Below, piece after piece: positions 43,464 through 54,740 of a stretch of 64,000 bases of DNA. The notes beneath the pieces were generated by a model. That model worked only from the letters and a program-made list of their open reading frames with translations. It made no database searches and was not told the DNA's origin. Within the stretch, counting starts at the first letter, position 1, and every line of letters begins with the position of its first letter. Made by a program: the position numbers and the translations under genes. Source of the DNA: Deuterostichococcus epilithicus (Eukaryota > Chlorophyta > Trebouxiophyceae > Prasiolales > Stichococcaceae); NCBI GenBank assembly GCA_033439295.1, contig JAVTLE010000023.1:4500530-4564529 (forward strand), given 5' to 3'.

Positions 43464-46400
43464 ATGGCAGCAAGTGTGTCGTTTCTGCTCAAGCAGGGCA
43501 TCTTTGAGACCGCTGTGAGCCGGCTCGAGGCCGTCGCCGCTCGACTGGAAGCTGCAGAAGTAAGCCTATTCACACAAGCAAGCAACACAGTGCAACTTCG
43601 CGGCGCAGATGCAGCGCTTTTGACGCGCATCCCATATCTGCTGCTTCATCACCGCACTTGGGCATGGTCCTCTGCAAAGGGTGCTGTCAGGCTTGATCGT
43701 TATCGCGCCTCCACCACAGGCCCGCTTCAGCAGCCAGCCGGCTAGCAGCCTGCCGGCGCCAGCGCCTGAACCTGGGGAAACAGCCGCTCCCACTGCCGCC
43801 GCAGCACCGCCGCAGCAGTCCAGCCGTGTGGCAGGATGCAGCATCACGGCGCCGCAGACGTCCGCCGGCGGCGCTGCCTCAGTGGCGGCGTACGATGCCG
43901 AAGTCATGCCGGCAGTGGAAAGGTTTTCAGCAGCAGCCGCACCGCTCGGCACTGAGGTCGCCCAGCCTAGCGCTGTCGTGCGGGACGCCTTCTCAGGTAC
44001 GTGTGAAGTACGAACGTGAACTGCACCAACAACCTTGATCACTGTCTAGCAGGCCCCTGCAGCAGCCCGGCTTGGTTCATGAGTGGAGCTGCAAGGCGAC
44101 GCCCCGCAGAGTGCAATACCCACATATGGAGGCCACATATGGACGAGCCTCGCCACCTGCTGGCAGCTTTGTCACAGCACGACACGCCTCCAGGGCGGTG
44201 ACCCCTGGACGTCCGCACCTTGCCGAGGCGATGCATCAGACTCCTCCCCGCCATGTGCGCAGGCCAGCGGCGCATCGTCGCCGCGGTCGCGGCGTGCCAG
44301 AGGCCGGACGCCGCCGGGCTGCAGCTGCTGGTGGCCCCGGTGGGCGAGCAAATGCAGCGGGCGGGTTCGCTGGCGGAGGGCCGCCGAGGCCCCGCCTTCA
44401 ACCACTGCAAGGCGGTCTCCGAGGCACTGCAGTGCCTGTCCTGGGTCGTGTACAGCGGCCCCGGCTGCGGTGAGCTGGCGCCGCCTCCCGTCGCCCCCTG
44501 GCACGGGTCCCGGCCCGGCCGGTCGATTGTCCGCCACTGAGCAGCCGCTCGCCGCGCTGACGGCTGGCGCGCAGGCACCAGCAAGTGGAATGCAGCGGCG
44601 GCCTGCGTTGATGCTGTGATGCCAGCTGCGTCGAGCCTCACCACCCATGCGATGTCCAGAGTGCCGCCTCCTTTGACATGGTGACCAGCGGCTGCCGCGC
44701 AGACGCGCACGCCTTGGCGTGCCACGCACAAGCCTGCAGCGACGGCCTCGTCCAACGTCAATGACGATGTGCTCGGCTGCAGGCATGAACCCGCCGGCGC
44801 AGCACGTGACGGAGGCCTGGCAGTCGGCGGAGTTTTACGCCAACAAGGTGCTCATGGAGCACCGGAACACCGACAGGTGTGCTGCACGATATGGGGAGTG
44901 TTCAAACGCAGCTGGAGGCCTGGCCCGATCTGTTTACGACAACAATCTGCTGGTCTGTGCCTGCCCTTGACGGTCCTCTGACACTGTCGGGGGCATCCAC
45001 GTGCTTTTGATATTGCTATCAACAAAACTCCAGAATTGACGCAGCAGAGGCCCTGCGATTGTCTATACTCTGGCCCATCAGCAACGAGAGGGGCGCATGG
45101 TAGGGAGCGCGTCTGCGGAGACGGGCTTTTTTCCGGCTCGAGGGCCCCCGAATCTCTTCACCGCCTGCCTGCTGCAGCGGCAGCGGTCACGTGGAGTGGG
45201 TGAAGTCGCTCAAGGAGGTCATCCTGGCGCTGGCGGCATATGTGAAGGCGCACCACCTCACCGGGCCCGCCTGGAACCCCGCCGGCGGCCCCGTCTCCCA
45301 GTACAAGGGTGCGCCGACGCTTCGCTGCCGCGTCTCCGCTTGCGGGGCGCGTGCTGTGCAGGCCCCCACGTCAGCGGCGCTGTGCCATCATGGCGAAATA
45401 GGCCCACACGAGCCCCACAAAGTGCCAGCCACATCGACAGGCAATGCCTTTCCCCTTTACATGCAAAGAGGCAGCAGCGAAGGCTCTCGGAGCCAGGGTG
45501 CAAACGCGCTTTTCTGCGTAGGGGATGCTCAGCCCAGCGGCGGTGCGCCACCGCAGTCGCCTGCGCCACCGTCGAGGCCGTCGACGGGCGGACCGCCGCC
45601 GCCCCGCCGCCGCCGCCGCCGTTGNGCCCCGGCAGCCTGCTGCTGGACAAGCCGGGCGGCGCCGCCAAGCCTGCCGGCGGCGGCGGGCCAGAGGTCACGA
45701 GGGACGCGCTGCTGTCGGCCCTGAACAAGGTTAGACTCAGGCTTGGGAAATCCGCGAAGATGAAAGTGAAAACACGAGAAGGTGTTGCTGTGCATGTGCT
45801 CGATGGATGTCACTCACCAGTCCTGGCGCGGGTGGCCGCCGTGCAGCAGCAGGGGTCTCCTGTTTGGCTGTCGGAACTGCCTGCGTACGAGTGCCAGCTT
45901 CATCCTCTAAGGGCGGGCTGTCGGGCTCAAGTCCTTCGTCCTCGTCCGATAGTACAGTATCGTGCTGGAAGATGCAGTGAGCGCGCACCCAGGCCAGACC
46001 ATCTGTGCACATGATTCCAACATGGCCTGAGCAAGCCCAGTATTCGTGGCGCAGGGCGACGCCGTCACGGGCGGCCTGCGCAAGGTGACTGACGACATGA
46101 AGACTAAGAACCGGACGGACCGCAGCGGCGCGGTGCCCGCGGCGGCCAAGCCGGCGGCGGCGGCGCCGCAGGCAGCAGGAAGCGGGAAGTTGCGCAGGCC
46201 GCCGCGGCTGGAGCTGGAGGGCGGCCGCAAGTGGGTCATCGAGAACCAGGTGGGGATTTTGAGACTTCTGTCGGGAAATGTGACCATCCTGTTGGCCAGG
46301 CTTCTTAAGCCAAGAGCAGGCAGGTGCAGGTGCCCGACGTCGGGGCCTGTCTACGGCAGGGTCCGACTTGGGAGTGCCGCGGCTGGCTTGGGAGCCAAAA

Positions 46401-47959
46401 GCATGGGCGGCCGCGCAGCGAGGAGTGTGGAACCTGGGCCGAGAGCGTTGTGAAAGTGTGCCGTATGTGACCGCTCTTCGAGCCGCTCGGCCGGAATGCG
46501 CGCCGGCGGGGCACGGGCCCCAAGCCGGGGTGTCATCAACCAGGACAGGATGTCCGCGGTGGTGCTCAGTTGCAGGAGAGATCGAGCTGGGCCGCACATG
46601 CTGACGGTCTTGTGCCGTGCACCATGGCAGATCAACAACCGCGAGATCGTGGTGGAGGTCACAGACCCAAAGCAGACCGCCTACATCTACTCGTGTCAGG
46701 GCTCCACCATCCAGGTGCGGCCAGTGTTTTGTGAAGCAAACCCCCATGCTGGATGTGGTCGCTGTCGGCCATGGTCAGCAACCTGTTGGCCCCGTACAGA
46801 GGATCCCTCCGAGACATGTGGTATGACGCAAGCAGCCCTGGACACCTGCCGCATGACAGGCGCCCCGCTGGTGCTGGCGATGGTGCCACTGGTGCAGCCG
46901 AGGCCCCAGATTGTGGACTAGTGTCTTTCATATCGTAATGAGGCAGGCTGAGGCGGTGCTGCCGAGCTGCAGGTGAAGGGGAAACTCAACGCAATCACGC
47001 TGGACCAGTGCAGCAAGACGGGGCTGGTCTTTGAGTGCGTGGTCGCCTCCTGCGAGGTCGTCAACAGCAGCTCCGTCCAGGTGCTGCTGTTTGTGGCGCC
47101 ACAGCTCGGGCAAACTTGTGTTATCTGCACCACATTCTGTGCCCGGCCCCTGGCCTCATGCTGCTATAGCCAAGGCAGCGCGCCGGCGGTGCAGTCGTCT
47201 GCTGCATGGCAGAGTGCCACCACCAGCATTTGATGGCGGTGTCGATGTATGGGACCTGCGCATTCCACAATTTGTAGCACTGAGCGATGGTCGACCAGCG
47301 TTGCCTGTCTGAGCTGCAGGTACAGTGCACAGGCCTGGTGCCGACCGTGGCCATTGACAAGGTGGACGGATGCCAGGTGCGCAGTTTACCTGCTTGCGTG
47401 TGTGGCACGACTGTCGGACATCGGTTCTGTGTGCGCATTCAACGGGCATCTGCGAGATGTGACTTCTTTTGGTCAGACAAGCGGGTACGAGTATGGGCAA
47501 CGTGGCCCTCCAGGCGCCTGCCGCAGCCATGCAGCGCGAGTCACAGAGCCAGCTGCACAAGCCCCTCGCCTGTGCAGCAAGCAAGCTGGTTGCGCTCCCG
47601 TGTGCAGCTGTACCTGTCGAAGGAGTCGCTGGCGGCCGCCATCACCACCGCCAAGTCCAGCGAGGTCAACGTGATGACGCCGGGTGCGCGTCACCGCCCC
47701 TGTGGAGGCAGCCTTGCTTGTGGGGGGCAATCTGCTTTCTGCGTGTCCAACACCTACCAGGCTGACAAGCATGTGCCTCGCACGTCGTGCATAGGGACAA
47801 CATGGGTTCATGCCGAGACCGCGCCCATTCCTGCTGCACTGCCGCGCAGGCGCCACAGAGGAGGACGACTTTGTGGAGTCGCCGCTGCCGGAGCAGTTTG
47901 TGAGCACCTTCAGGCAGGGCCGCTGGGTCACGGAGCCTGTCACCCACAGTGGCGGGTGA
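43464..47959 (+). CDS. CAP1: adenylyl cyclase-associated protein (CAP)
   Basis: CAP binds G-actin and cooperates with cofilin in actin turnover. Exons: 43464-43559, 43720-43996, 44263-44469, 44783-44876, 45178(or 45184)-45308, one ending at 45729 whose start is unclear, 46055-46249, 46631-46714, 46973-47080, 47320-47376, 47608-47683 and 47850-47959 (TGA). Phases agree except around the unclear exon. The N-terminus has the CAP coiled-coil pattern (SRLEAVAARLEAAE). The HFCD helical domain shows HVTEAWQSAEFYANKVLME and HVEWVKSLKEVILALAAYVK. The proline run lies near 45595-45630 and contains an N at 45625. A WH2-like stretch is LRKVTDDMKTKNRT. The C-terminal beta-helix CARP domain shows WVIENQ-INNREIVVEV, KLNAITLDQCSKTG, VAIDKVDGCQ and KSSEVNVMTPG, ending with PLPEQFVSTF. 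All expected parts are present in order. Confidence 0.95.
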
Positions 47960-48508
47960 CGCGTATGTGCGTGCTGCGCGAGAGCGAGAGCGCCGGAGAA
48001 GTGCTCGTTCACTGCACTTATGCCAGAACTCGGCATGAAACCCTGGGTCTTCAAGGCATAGCCTGCCGGGGTGCCGGCATGCGCCGGTGAAGATTGACGC
48101 TGCACATGGCAGAGTATTCTTATGCCGCCTGGCTTGATGATAAGACTGAGACCATGCAAGTACCCACCTTCAACAGGATTTCAAACAATGTGGCAGATCG
48201 CGCTCACAGACTCCAGATATTATACTTCGTAAATGTTGGTCAGCCCAAAACCTACATGACGTGCGTTTGATTGCTCACTCCACGTCGGTCTTGTGCGTCT
48301 CTGGTAGTTTGACGGGGAGACGGAGCCAGCGAAATCCACTTGAATGATACATTCGAGCGTCTAGTCTAGCAGTCCTGAGCACAGCCTGCCGCCTCGTCCA
48401 TTGCACCTCTCGCCTCAGGCGTGCTGACTCAGCTTCGTCGTCCTTGCTGGGCGACCTGCCCTGGCTCCCTGCCATTCGCTTTACATAAGATTGCAGAACT
48501 TTTTCAAA
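47960..48508. other. intergenic region between CAP and the small gene
   Basis: It should contain the CAP 3' UTR and the promoter of the next plus-strand gene. Nothing else supported. Confidence 0.5.
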
Positions 48509-49066
48509 ATGTCCAGCAGCGATAGCGTTCCGGTGGAGGTCGCGGCGCCGCCTCCCGCCGCGCAGAACAGCTGCTCGTCTGAGCAATTCGTCAAGCGCGC
48601 AAGCGTCGATGACGAGCGCATCCATCAGCGCCGCTCTAGCTGGGAACTTGCGGATGACTACCACAAGAACCTGTGGCTCCGACAGGCCGGAGGTACGGTT
48701 GTGCTGTTATGCCTTTGCCCGATGCAGTCTGACTGTGCACCAACTGCATCGCTCGGGTGCGTGCGCACTGGCGTTCAGGCAGCCTCGACAGATCAAATGT
48801 CAGGAAAAGAAGCATTCCGACAGGTGTCACTGCGTTCTAGTCGTTCTGCACAGAATTGCACTGTGTTGAGTTGGGCATCTGTTGCCCTCTCCCTCTCTCT
48901 TCCTACAGGCAGCAATGTGCTGTCGTGATGCAAAGCATTCTAGACATGGCGCATCATTGCGAGCTGACTGTGACATCAATTGCATGTCTTGGCAGGCGAC
49001 CAGCAGCTTGCCGATCGCATGCGGGCGGAGGACGAGGAGCGCATCCGGCGCATCGTCCGGGGCTGA
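48509..49066 (+). CDS. small two-exon gene of unknown function (84 aa)
   Basis: Exon 1 is 48509-48692 and exon 2 is 48996-49066 (TGA); the split codon GGC joins in phase. The protein is hydrophilic, Ser/Ala/Pro-rich at the start (MSSSDSVPVEVAAPPP), then charged and probably helical (RRSSWELADDYHKNLWLRQA; DRMRAEDEERIRRIVRG). There is no signal peptide or membrane segment. I recognise no family. The sharp donor (GGAG|GTACGG) and acceptor, and codon composition like its neighbours, support a real gene. Confidence 0.6.
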
Positions 49067-49786
49067 ATGACGCCTACCATATGAGACACCGCCGCCGCAG
49101 TCTTTGGCGCCCGCCATAGCTGCTCGTGTTAGCGGGGCTGCTGATGCCGGCACCTGCGGCATGGCGGATGGACGCCGTGTCACTTTAGGGGACATGCTTG
49201 AGTTGTGGCTCGCTGAACATGCGCTATGGGTGCGCAGGAACTCTAGTCCCACTTCAGCCCGGGTGACCGCAGGCCGTGCCTTGCTGGCTTGATGGATTTT
49301 CCGGTGGTCGACCGCGAAAGTAAAACCACTGAACGTTGATGTGATGGGCGGCGTGTTTTGGTCTGACTCGTGAGCCTCTTTGTCGGGCTGGCCTGTCTGG
49401 AAGCTAGGCTCCAGATGAGAATTTTGGCAGTACTGGAGTTGCACGTTGGAACCCCACACACACCGTAGGTTCTTGGATATCCTTTGTTTGCAGTGCACAG
49501 GTATTGTAGGTAGGATAGCTAGAAGCCGCATCACCTAACGACCACCATTTGAGCACAATTCGTCTCAGCCAGTTGAGGACGAGCATTGTGCCATTGCATG
49601 GCAGCTCTACTGTGCATGTGGTTGAACAATCGGGCACCCTGCCATCGGGCCTCAATGTTGCTGCTGGCCTGCTGCACTGTGCGTGTTCGCCCGATGTCCT
49701 TTCCACTCCAGTTTCAATTCCCATCAATCCTCATGGAACAACATGTGTCGCCCTCCCCGATGCCGGTGCCCCCTGTCATCAGCCAA
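49067..49786. other. convergent intergenic region, no gene seen
   Basis: It lies between the small gene (plus) and WDR83 (minus), so it should hold both 3' UTRs. It is relatively AT-rich and has no supported reading frame. Confidence 0.5.
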
Positions 49787-52501
49787 TCACCGCCAGACCT
49801 TGATTGCGCCGTCGGTGCCGGCCGTCAGCAGCAGCGCTGCCTCGGGGTGCATCGCCAGGGAGCAGACCGCGCCGGTGTGCGCCACAAACTCCTTTGCCAC
49901 CGTCGCCTCAACGAGCTCCCAGTACAGGACTCGCCCTGCATATAATCGGGGGAAGCATTTTAGAAACCTTTCTTACGCCTGGGGGCCGCTTAACCCCGCA
50001 GCGGCGGCAGTCGAACCAGCAGATCAACTGTCCGGCAGAGGCAGCTGCACCAGCAGGCGTCCCCGCCAGCCGGAAACAGTTGTATATTGGCGCAGCTGAG
50101 CATGGCCTGTCGCAACACCCGCAGCATTGCACAATGATTATCGCTTCTGAGATTGCAGACAAGGGCTCCCGCAGGGCGCACCATCCTCGGAGCCGGACAC
50201 AATGTGCGCGTCGGACGGCGTCAAGCAGCTGTCCAGCTTGTACGACTCGTGTTTGTGACCTGCGGCGCACACAAGCTGCCATTCGCCTTGGGCCTGCGGC
50301 TACTGCTAAGGGCGTTGGACATCAGAATCGCGACGGCACTGAGACGATTTGCTGTGCAGATGCGACTGCACGGGATGGTCAACAATCTGCTGCCCAGCCC
50401 CATTCGATGGCCTTCACTGCACATTTGACCATCTGACCCTGACAGCGCCACATCGGATGTCCCAGGCGGAGCCGCACCTCTATATGTGGCCAGCAAGTCG
50501 CCGCCGGCCTTGTCCAGCAGCCGCACCGCGCCGTCCATGCAGCCCGCCAGCAGGCAGTTGCCGTCGTGCGAGGCGCGCACGCTGGTGACCGGCGCGCCGA
50601 TGTCGTCGATGGACTCCAGCCCCGCGCGCACGTCAAAGCGCCGCACGGTGCCGTCGACGCTGCCCGCCACGATCTCCGCCCTGCGGCCATTGGGTTGGAA
50701 TTTGGCGGGTGCACGACTGCTGCCTTGAGAAGCTATGCAGCGCCCTGCGGCGGCCGGCGGAAGGGGAGGAGGTCCAGCATCGTGGCACAGTTGCATCTGC
50801 GGCGCAGCCCGCCGCAGGTGACTGGCCCTGTGGGCCCGCCGCCGCCGCGTTGCTGCTGGAGCCCGTCATGCTTTTCCTTTGTCAGGACAGGCACCAGAGT
50901 TGGAACCGTGGCGGCAGCACATCCCAGCAGAAACATGGGGCTCACTCGGAGGTCATGGTCACGGAGGTGACGCTGTCGGCAAAGGGGCGCATGACCTGCA
51001 GCGCCTGGAACGCGCGGCTGCGCGTGTCCCACACCTTGACCGCCTGGTCGTAGCCGCCCGTCGCCAGGACCTCATTATTGGCGCTGTATGCCACCTGCCA
51101 GATGCGAGCGCAGGCGCTTGCCTGAAGGTCCTGGTGACACACTGAGCTGTTTCCCGCAAGTAGGTCCCAGGCTGCCTGCAGAGCTCAAGGCTGTGAGGGG
51201 CGCCAGCTGTGGCCGACCTCAATGCTGACTGCTGATTGTGGTGAGAGCCTGACACAGCGCCTCAGGCTGTGAACACATTGCCGCAAAGAGTGCCAGCCAG
51301 CGGCACTTCGGGGCCATACATCCGGTTGGTGTCTGTGTCTGGGCATTTGGCGCGCTGCCAGACCATGCAAAGCCAAGCCATGCAGGAAGCCGCCCACCCA
51401 CCGAGTTGATGACGCCGTCGTGGCCGCCAAACTTGCGGATGGTCTGCCCTGTCGCCACGTCCCACAGGAACAGCTGCCGATCGCCGCCCGCGGAAGCAAA
51501 CTTGGAGTTGTCCGCCGATACCGCCACGTCCCGAACATCGTAGCCGTGCCCTGCGGCGATGCAGTAAGACATCAGAGTGTGAAGCCAGCACATGGTGTTC
51601 TGCTGCGCCACCACTGCCAGGCCCACACAAGAAAGCCATGCCCTGCGGCAGCACAGATATTATGGGACCGTCAGTCTGCCGCTGTGTGCCCGGGTCTGTC
51701 TCTTTCCCCGCCGTTGCCATGCCCTGGACCGCACCTGCGCACTGCTGCAGCACAGAAGCAATTGGACAAATTGCAGGGTGTGCATGACTGCCAGGTGAGA
51801 GCCGCTACCCTGCAACTCAGCAGAGCTGACATGTCCGGCAGCAGCCTCGCGTGGCACCGGCCGCATTCAATGATGCATGCACAGATGCCTAGAGTGCTTA
51901 CCTGTGTATGTCTTGATAGCGATGCCGCGGTGCGGGTTCCACAGCTTGACCAGTCGGTCCTGCACCCAGGCAAGGAATGCAAATCACCGCTCCATTTTGT
52001 GGGCCGCTGGTGGCGCTGTGCACAGCGCCACCAGGGCAGCACACTAGGGTTGGACCACACTGTCGACACACAGGGCCGGGCCCGCACAGAGGGCACAGAG
52101 CCTGCAAGACAGTGCGCCGCCGGAAGGTTGCTGATTTTTCCGGGCTGTTCTATTACAAATAACCTTCTGCTCCGCCGTTGACGCGGTGCTGCGGTTCACG
52201 CGGTTCAAGCGCGCCAACACGTCTTGCAGCGTCTGGGGGATCCGCGCCAGCCAGAAGGTGAGGGCCGCACCCGGCCGGCAGAGAGGCAGTAGGTGCCGCC
52301 GCGGTTGAAGCGCACCGCCAGCACCGGGCCGTCGTGCCCCTTGAGCGTGTGCTCCAGCTGGCTCGGCAGCGGCTCCCCCGCCGCCTGCGGCGCCAGGTCA
52401 TGGTACGATGTCTGTGGCGGACACTGTCTTGCGCTGCCGAATGCGCCCTCTGCTGTCGTTGATGTCAATCTGGCATCATCAGCCAGCCCACACCGGAGCA
52501 T
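49787..52501 (-). CDS. WDR83: WDR83 (MORG1) WD40-repeat protein
   Basis: Minus-strand exons with fully consistent phases: 52501-52271, 51959-51902, 51550-51402, 51094-50946, 50680-50478, 50259-50182 and 49935-49787 (TGA), giving 338 aa with this start (human WDR83 is 315). It is a single seven-bladed propeller. Repeats in order include HTLKGHDGPVLAVRFNRGG, DRLVKLWNPHRG, GHGYDVRDVAVSADNSKF, RQLFLWDVATGQTIRKFGG, QAVKVWDTRSR, EIVAGSVDGTVRRFDVRAG, GAVRLLDKAGGDLLATY, YKLDSCL, RVLYWELVE and TAGTDGAIKVW. The EIVAGSVDGTVRRFD, LLDKxxGxLL and YKLDSCL blocks are specific to WDR83, which scaffolds ERK signalling and joins spliceosomes. ATG 52501 is the nearest in-frame start; a short upstream exon is possible. 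The second-intron region contains a 28-bp palindrome. Confidence 0.93.
52007..52034. repeat. perfect 28-bp palindrome
   Basis: CTGGTGGCGCTGTG at 52007-52020 is followed directly by its reverse complement (52021-52034). It lies inside a WDR83 intron and could form a cruciform or RNA hairpin without a loop. Confidence 0.95.
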
Positions 52502-53378
52502 GTCTGCTTGTCTTTGTGGGATGAGGCAAACACTGCAGCTGCAGCACAGGCGACCGCAGCTGCGGCACGAAACACGCCCAGCCAGAAGGCTGCATATGTG
52601 AATCGCCTGCGTCACAGCCCACCTGCTGCTCCCCGGGCAGCTGGGGGCCCAGCATCGTTGGCATGCCGCCGCCAGCAGTGCCTGCTGCCGCAAGCGGTGC
52701 CTGCCGCCGCTGCTACTCACAGCTCTGCGCGGCTCGCAGCAGGCGCACCGGCAGGAAGCAAAAGCCCAGGCGCCTGCATAACCTCTGGACAGAGCCGCTG
52801 GCGCCGGCGCCCTTTGCGCCCTGCCGAGACCCTGCCTGAAGCAGCAGCAGCAGCCCGGCTGCGACGGCGACTCCTTGCGGAGCCGGCGGACGGTCCCGCC
52901 CTGCAGCCGCAAGCCCTCGAGCCGGTGAAGTGCTCCAGCAGCGTGTGCAAGGAAGCGTGCCCCTGCCTTGCGTCAAGGGCGCCTTGCCTCAGCGCGCCGC
53001 TGCAGCAAAGGCAGACTTGCGCTCGGTAGCTGTGTCGGGCGCAGCTGTGCTGGATCTGAGCTCTGCCGCGCTTTCCACTGCTATGAGCGAGACAAAGCAG
53101 TCTGCGGCGGACCCGCAGACTCACTGTGCGCCCTTCCGACCAGCGTCACACGCAAGCTGCCGTCAGGACTCGTGGCACGTTGAGGAGGCTGATCCGTGGA
53201 GCAATGTGTGTTTGATGCGATTGACGATGCTCGCCGGTGACTATCGGTGAGGTTCAGATTGAGATCGCAGCACTGCAGCAAGCCATCACCGCAACTCCCC
53301 CCAAAAATCCGAGTCTGTAAACGCTGATGGAAGGCGATATGATCAGCGTCTTACAGATCTTGCGAGTCTGGAATCTGA
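52502..53378. promoter_or_regulatory. divergent intergenic region
   Basis: It lies between the WDR83 start (minus) and the start of the unrecognised plus-strand gene. Open frames on both strands here look like GC-rich shadows; I found no phase-consistent exons. Confidence 0.4.
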
Positions 53379-54356
53379 ATGGACGAGAACATGGACGAGC
53401 GGGCCTCGACTCAGCACATCGTCACTTCGCTGACCCCAAGCATGTCCGCTTTCGGCACTCCACTTCCAAAGCACACAACGCAGCATGGGACGATGTCCGG
53501 CCCTAGCAGCCGGGCTCCGTCACAAACCAGCAACCCATTCGTCACGCTGCATGACACGCTGCAGGCCAGCCAAGGCCTGGTGAGCCCGTCCGGCTCGTCA
53601 TTATTGCTACCTTGAGTGTGTGCCCAACAGCCCAAGCATTTGCAGGCGCTGAGTTTACTGCACGCCCTGTATCCCACTGCCGACGGCCCTGAGAACCGAC
53701 AGCATCGACGCCCAGCTGACGTGCAGCTGGTGCTGCGAGGCAGGCGCTTGCAGGCGCCGAGGCCAGCTGCTACTGGCGCAATGCGCTGCGTGCAGCACGT
53801 CGCTGACATGGTGGCCGCCCTGGTGAAGCATCTGCTGTTCATGCCAAAGGAAACGTCGGTCGAGAAGGCGGCAAACTTGCTCGCAGCCAGCCTGCGCAAT
53901 CGGAAGCCGGGCATGGAGAGGGTGCGCACAACGGACTTGCACCGGATGACGCATGGGAGGCTGCATCATGCGGCGCGTGCAGCAGAGTGTATGCAGGGTG
54001 CATAACGTACCTCGGGAACGTTTTATCTGCTGCACCAAGGTTGCGGTATGTGGAGTGCCAAACGAGCTGTGAGTGCAGCGTGCCATCAGCCAGCCGTGAG
54101 TGGTGAGGCATGTCTGATGGACATTCACACCTTTGCGCGCATGGTTAAAGGTTCGGGGCATGCCTGCGCAGATGCCCAACGGCGGACCATATCTGCGTCT
54201 TTTCTCTCGCAGGCTGGCGCGTCATACGCTACGAGATCTGCGAGGCCCGTGCAGAGGACCGCGCAGAAGCCTGGGCACGTGACCGCGAGCGCCAGCAAGG
54301 CTGCGGCAGCACGAGCGGGTCCGAGCTGTGTCATACAGCAGCCTCCATCCTTCTGA
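53379..54356 (+). CDS. unrecognised three-exon gene (211 aa)
   Basis: Exons 53379-53579, 53631-53921 and 54213-54356 (TGA) join in phase 0. The first intron is only 51 bp. The N-terminus is acidic then Ser/Thr/Pro-rich and looks disordered (MDENMDERAS; PSSRAPSQTSNP). The middle is helical with heptad-like hydrophobics (LQALSLLHALYP; ADMVAALVKHLLFMP; EKAANLLAASLRNRKPG). The C-terminus is basic and Ala/Ser-rich. No signal peptide or membrane helix. The upstream open region 52930-53300 might add 5' exons, but I could not connect it. Function unknown. Confidence 0.55.
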
Positions 54357-54740
54357 TCCTCTGATGTGTAGCCACAGCAGAATGCCATCACCTAGGTATC
54401 GGTACTTGCAGTCGGCATGCGAAACCTGCTTTCACCTGCCGGCTGGCAATGTGCCACGTCCCGATTCTGGCAACTCTGCGTAGTTTGTGTTTTAAACCTC
54501 TTGGCAGGTATAGGTACAGGTCAAACCGTGCAAGCACAGTGCAAGTCGTCGCTGGGAGTGCAACCAGCCTGGTCCTGCTGCTTGTCCAGCTTCGCCCTTC
54601 TGCTCCGATTCATCCCTTCACCACTACTGCGACGCTAGAACATGCGGTCATAAGTAATGACCCTCGCCCAAGGAGTCTACCTACGTAAGCAACTACAGCC
54701 AGCCCCCTTGCCTCCTGCGATGGGCGGCCGGCCCGCGCTG
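54357..54740. other. convergent intergenic region, no gene seen
   Basis: Short space between the unrecognised plus-strand gene and the 3' end of the nucleoporin gene. Nothing supported beyond 3' UTRs. Confidence 0.5.

Noticed and set aside
44107-44132. Short tandem word CCACATATGG repeated twice
   Set aside because: Only two 10-bp copies in a CAP intron; too short to interpret, although it contains a CArG-like sequence.
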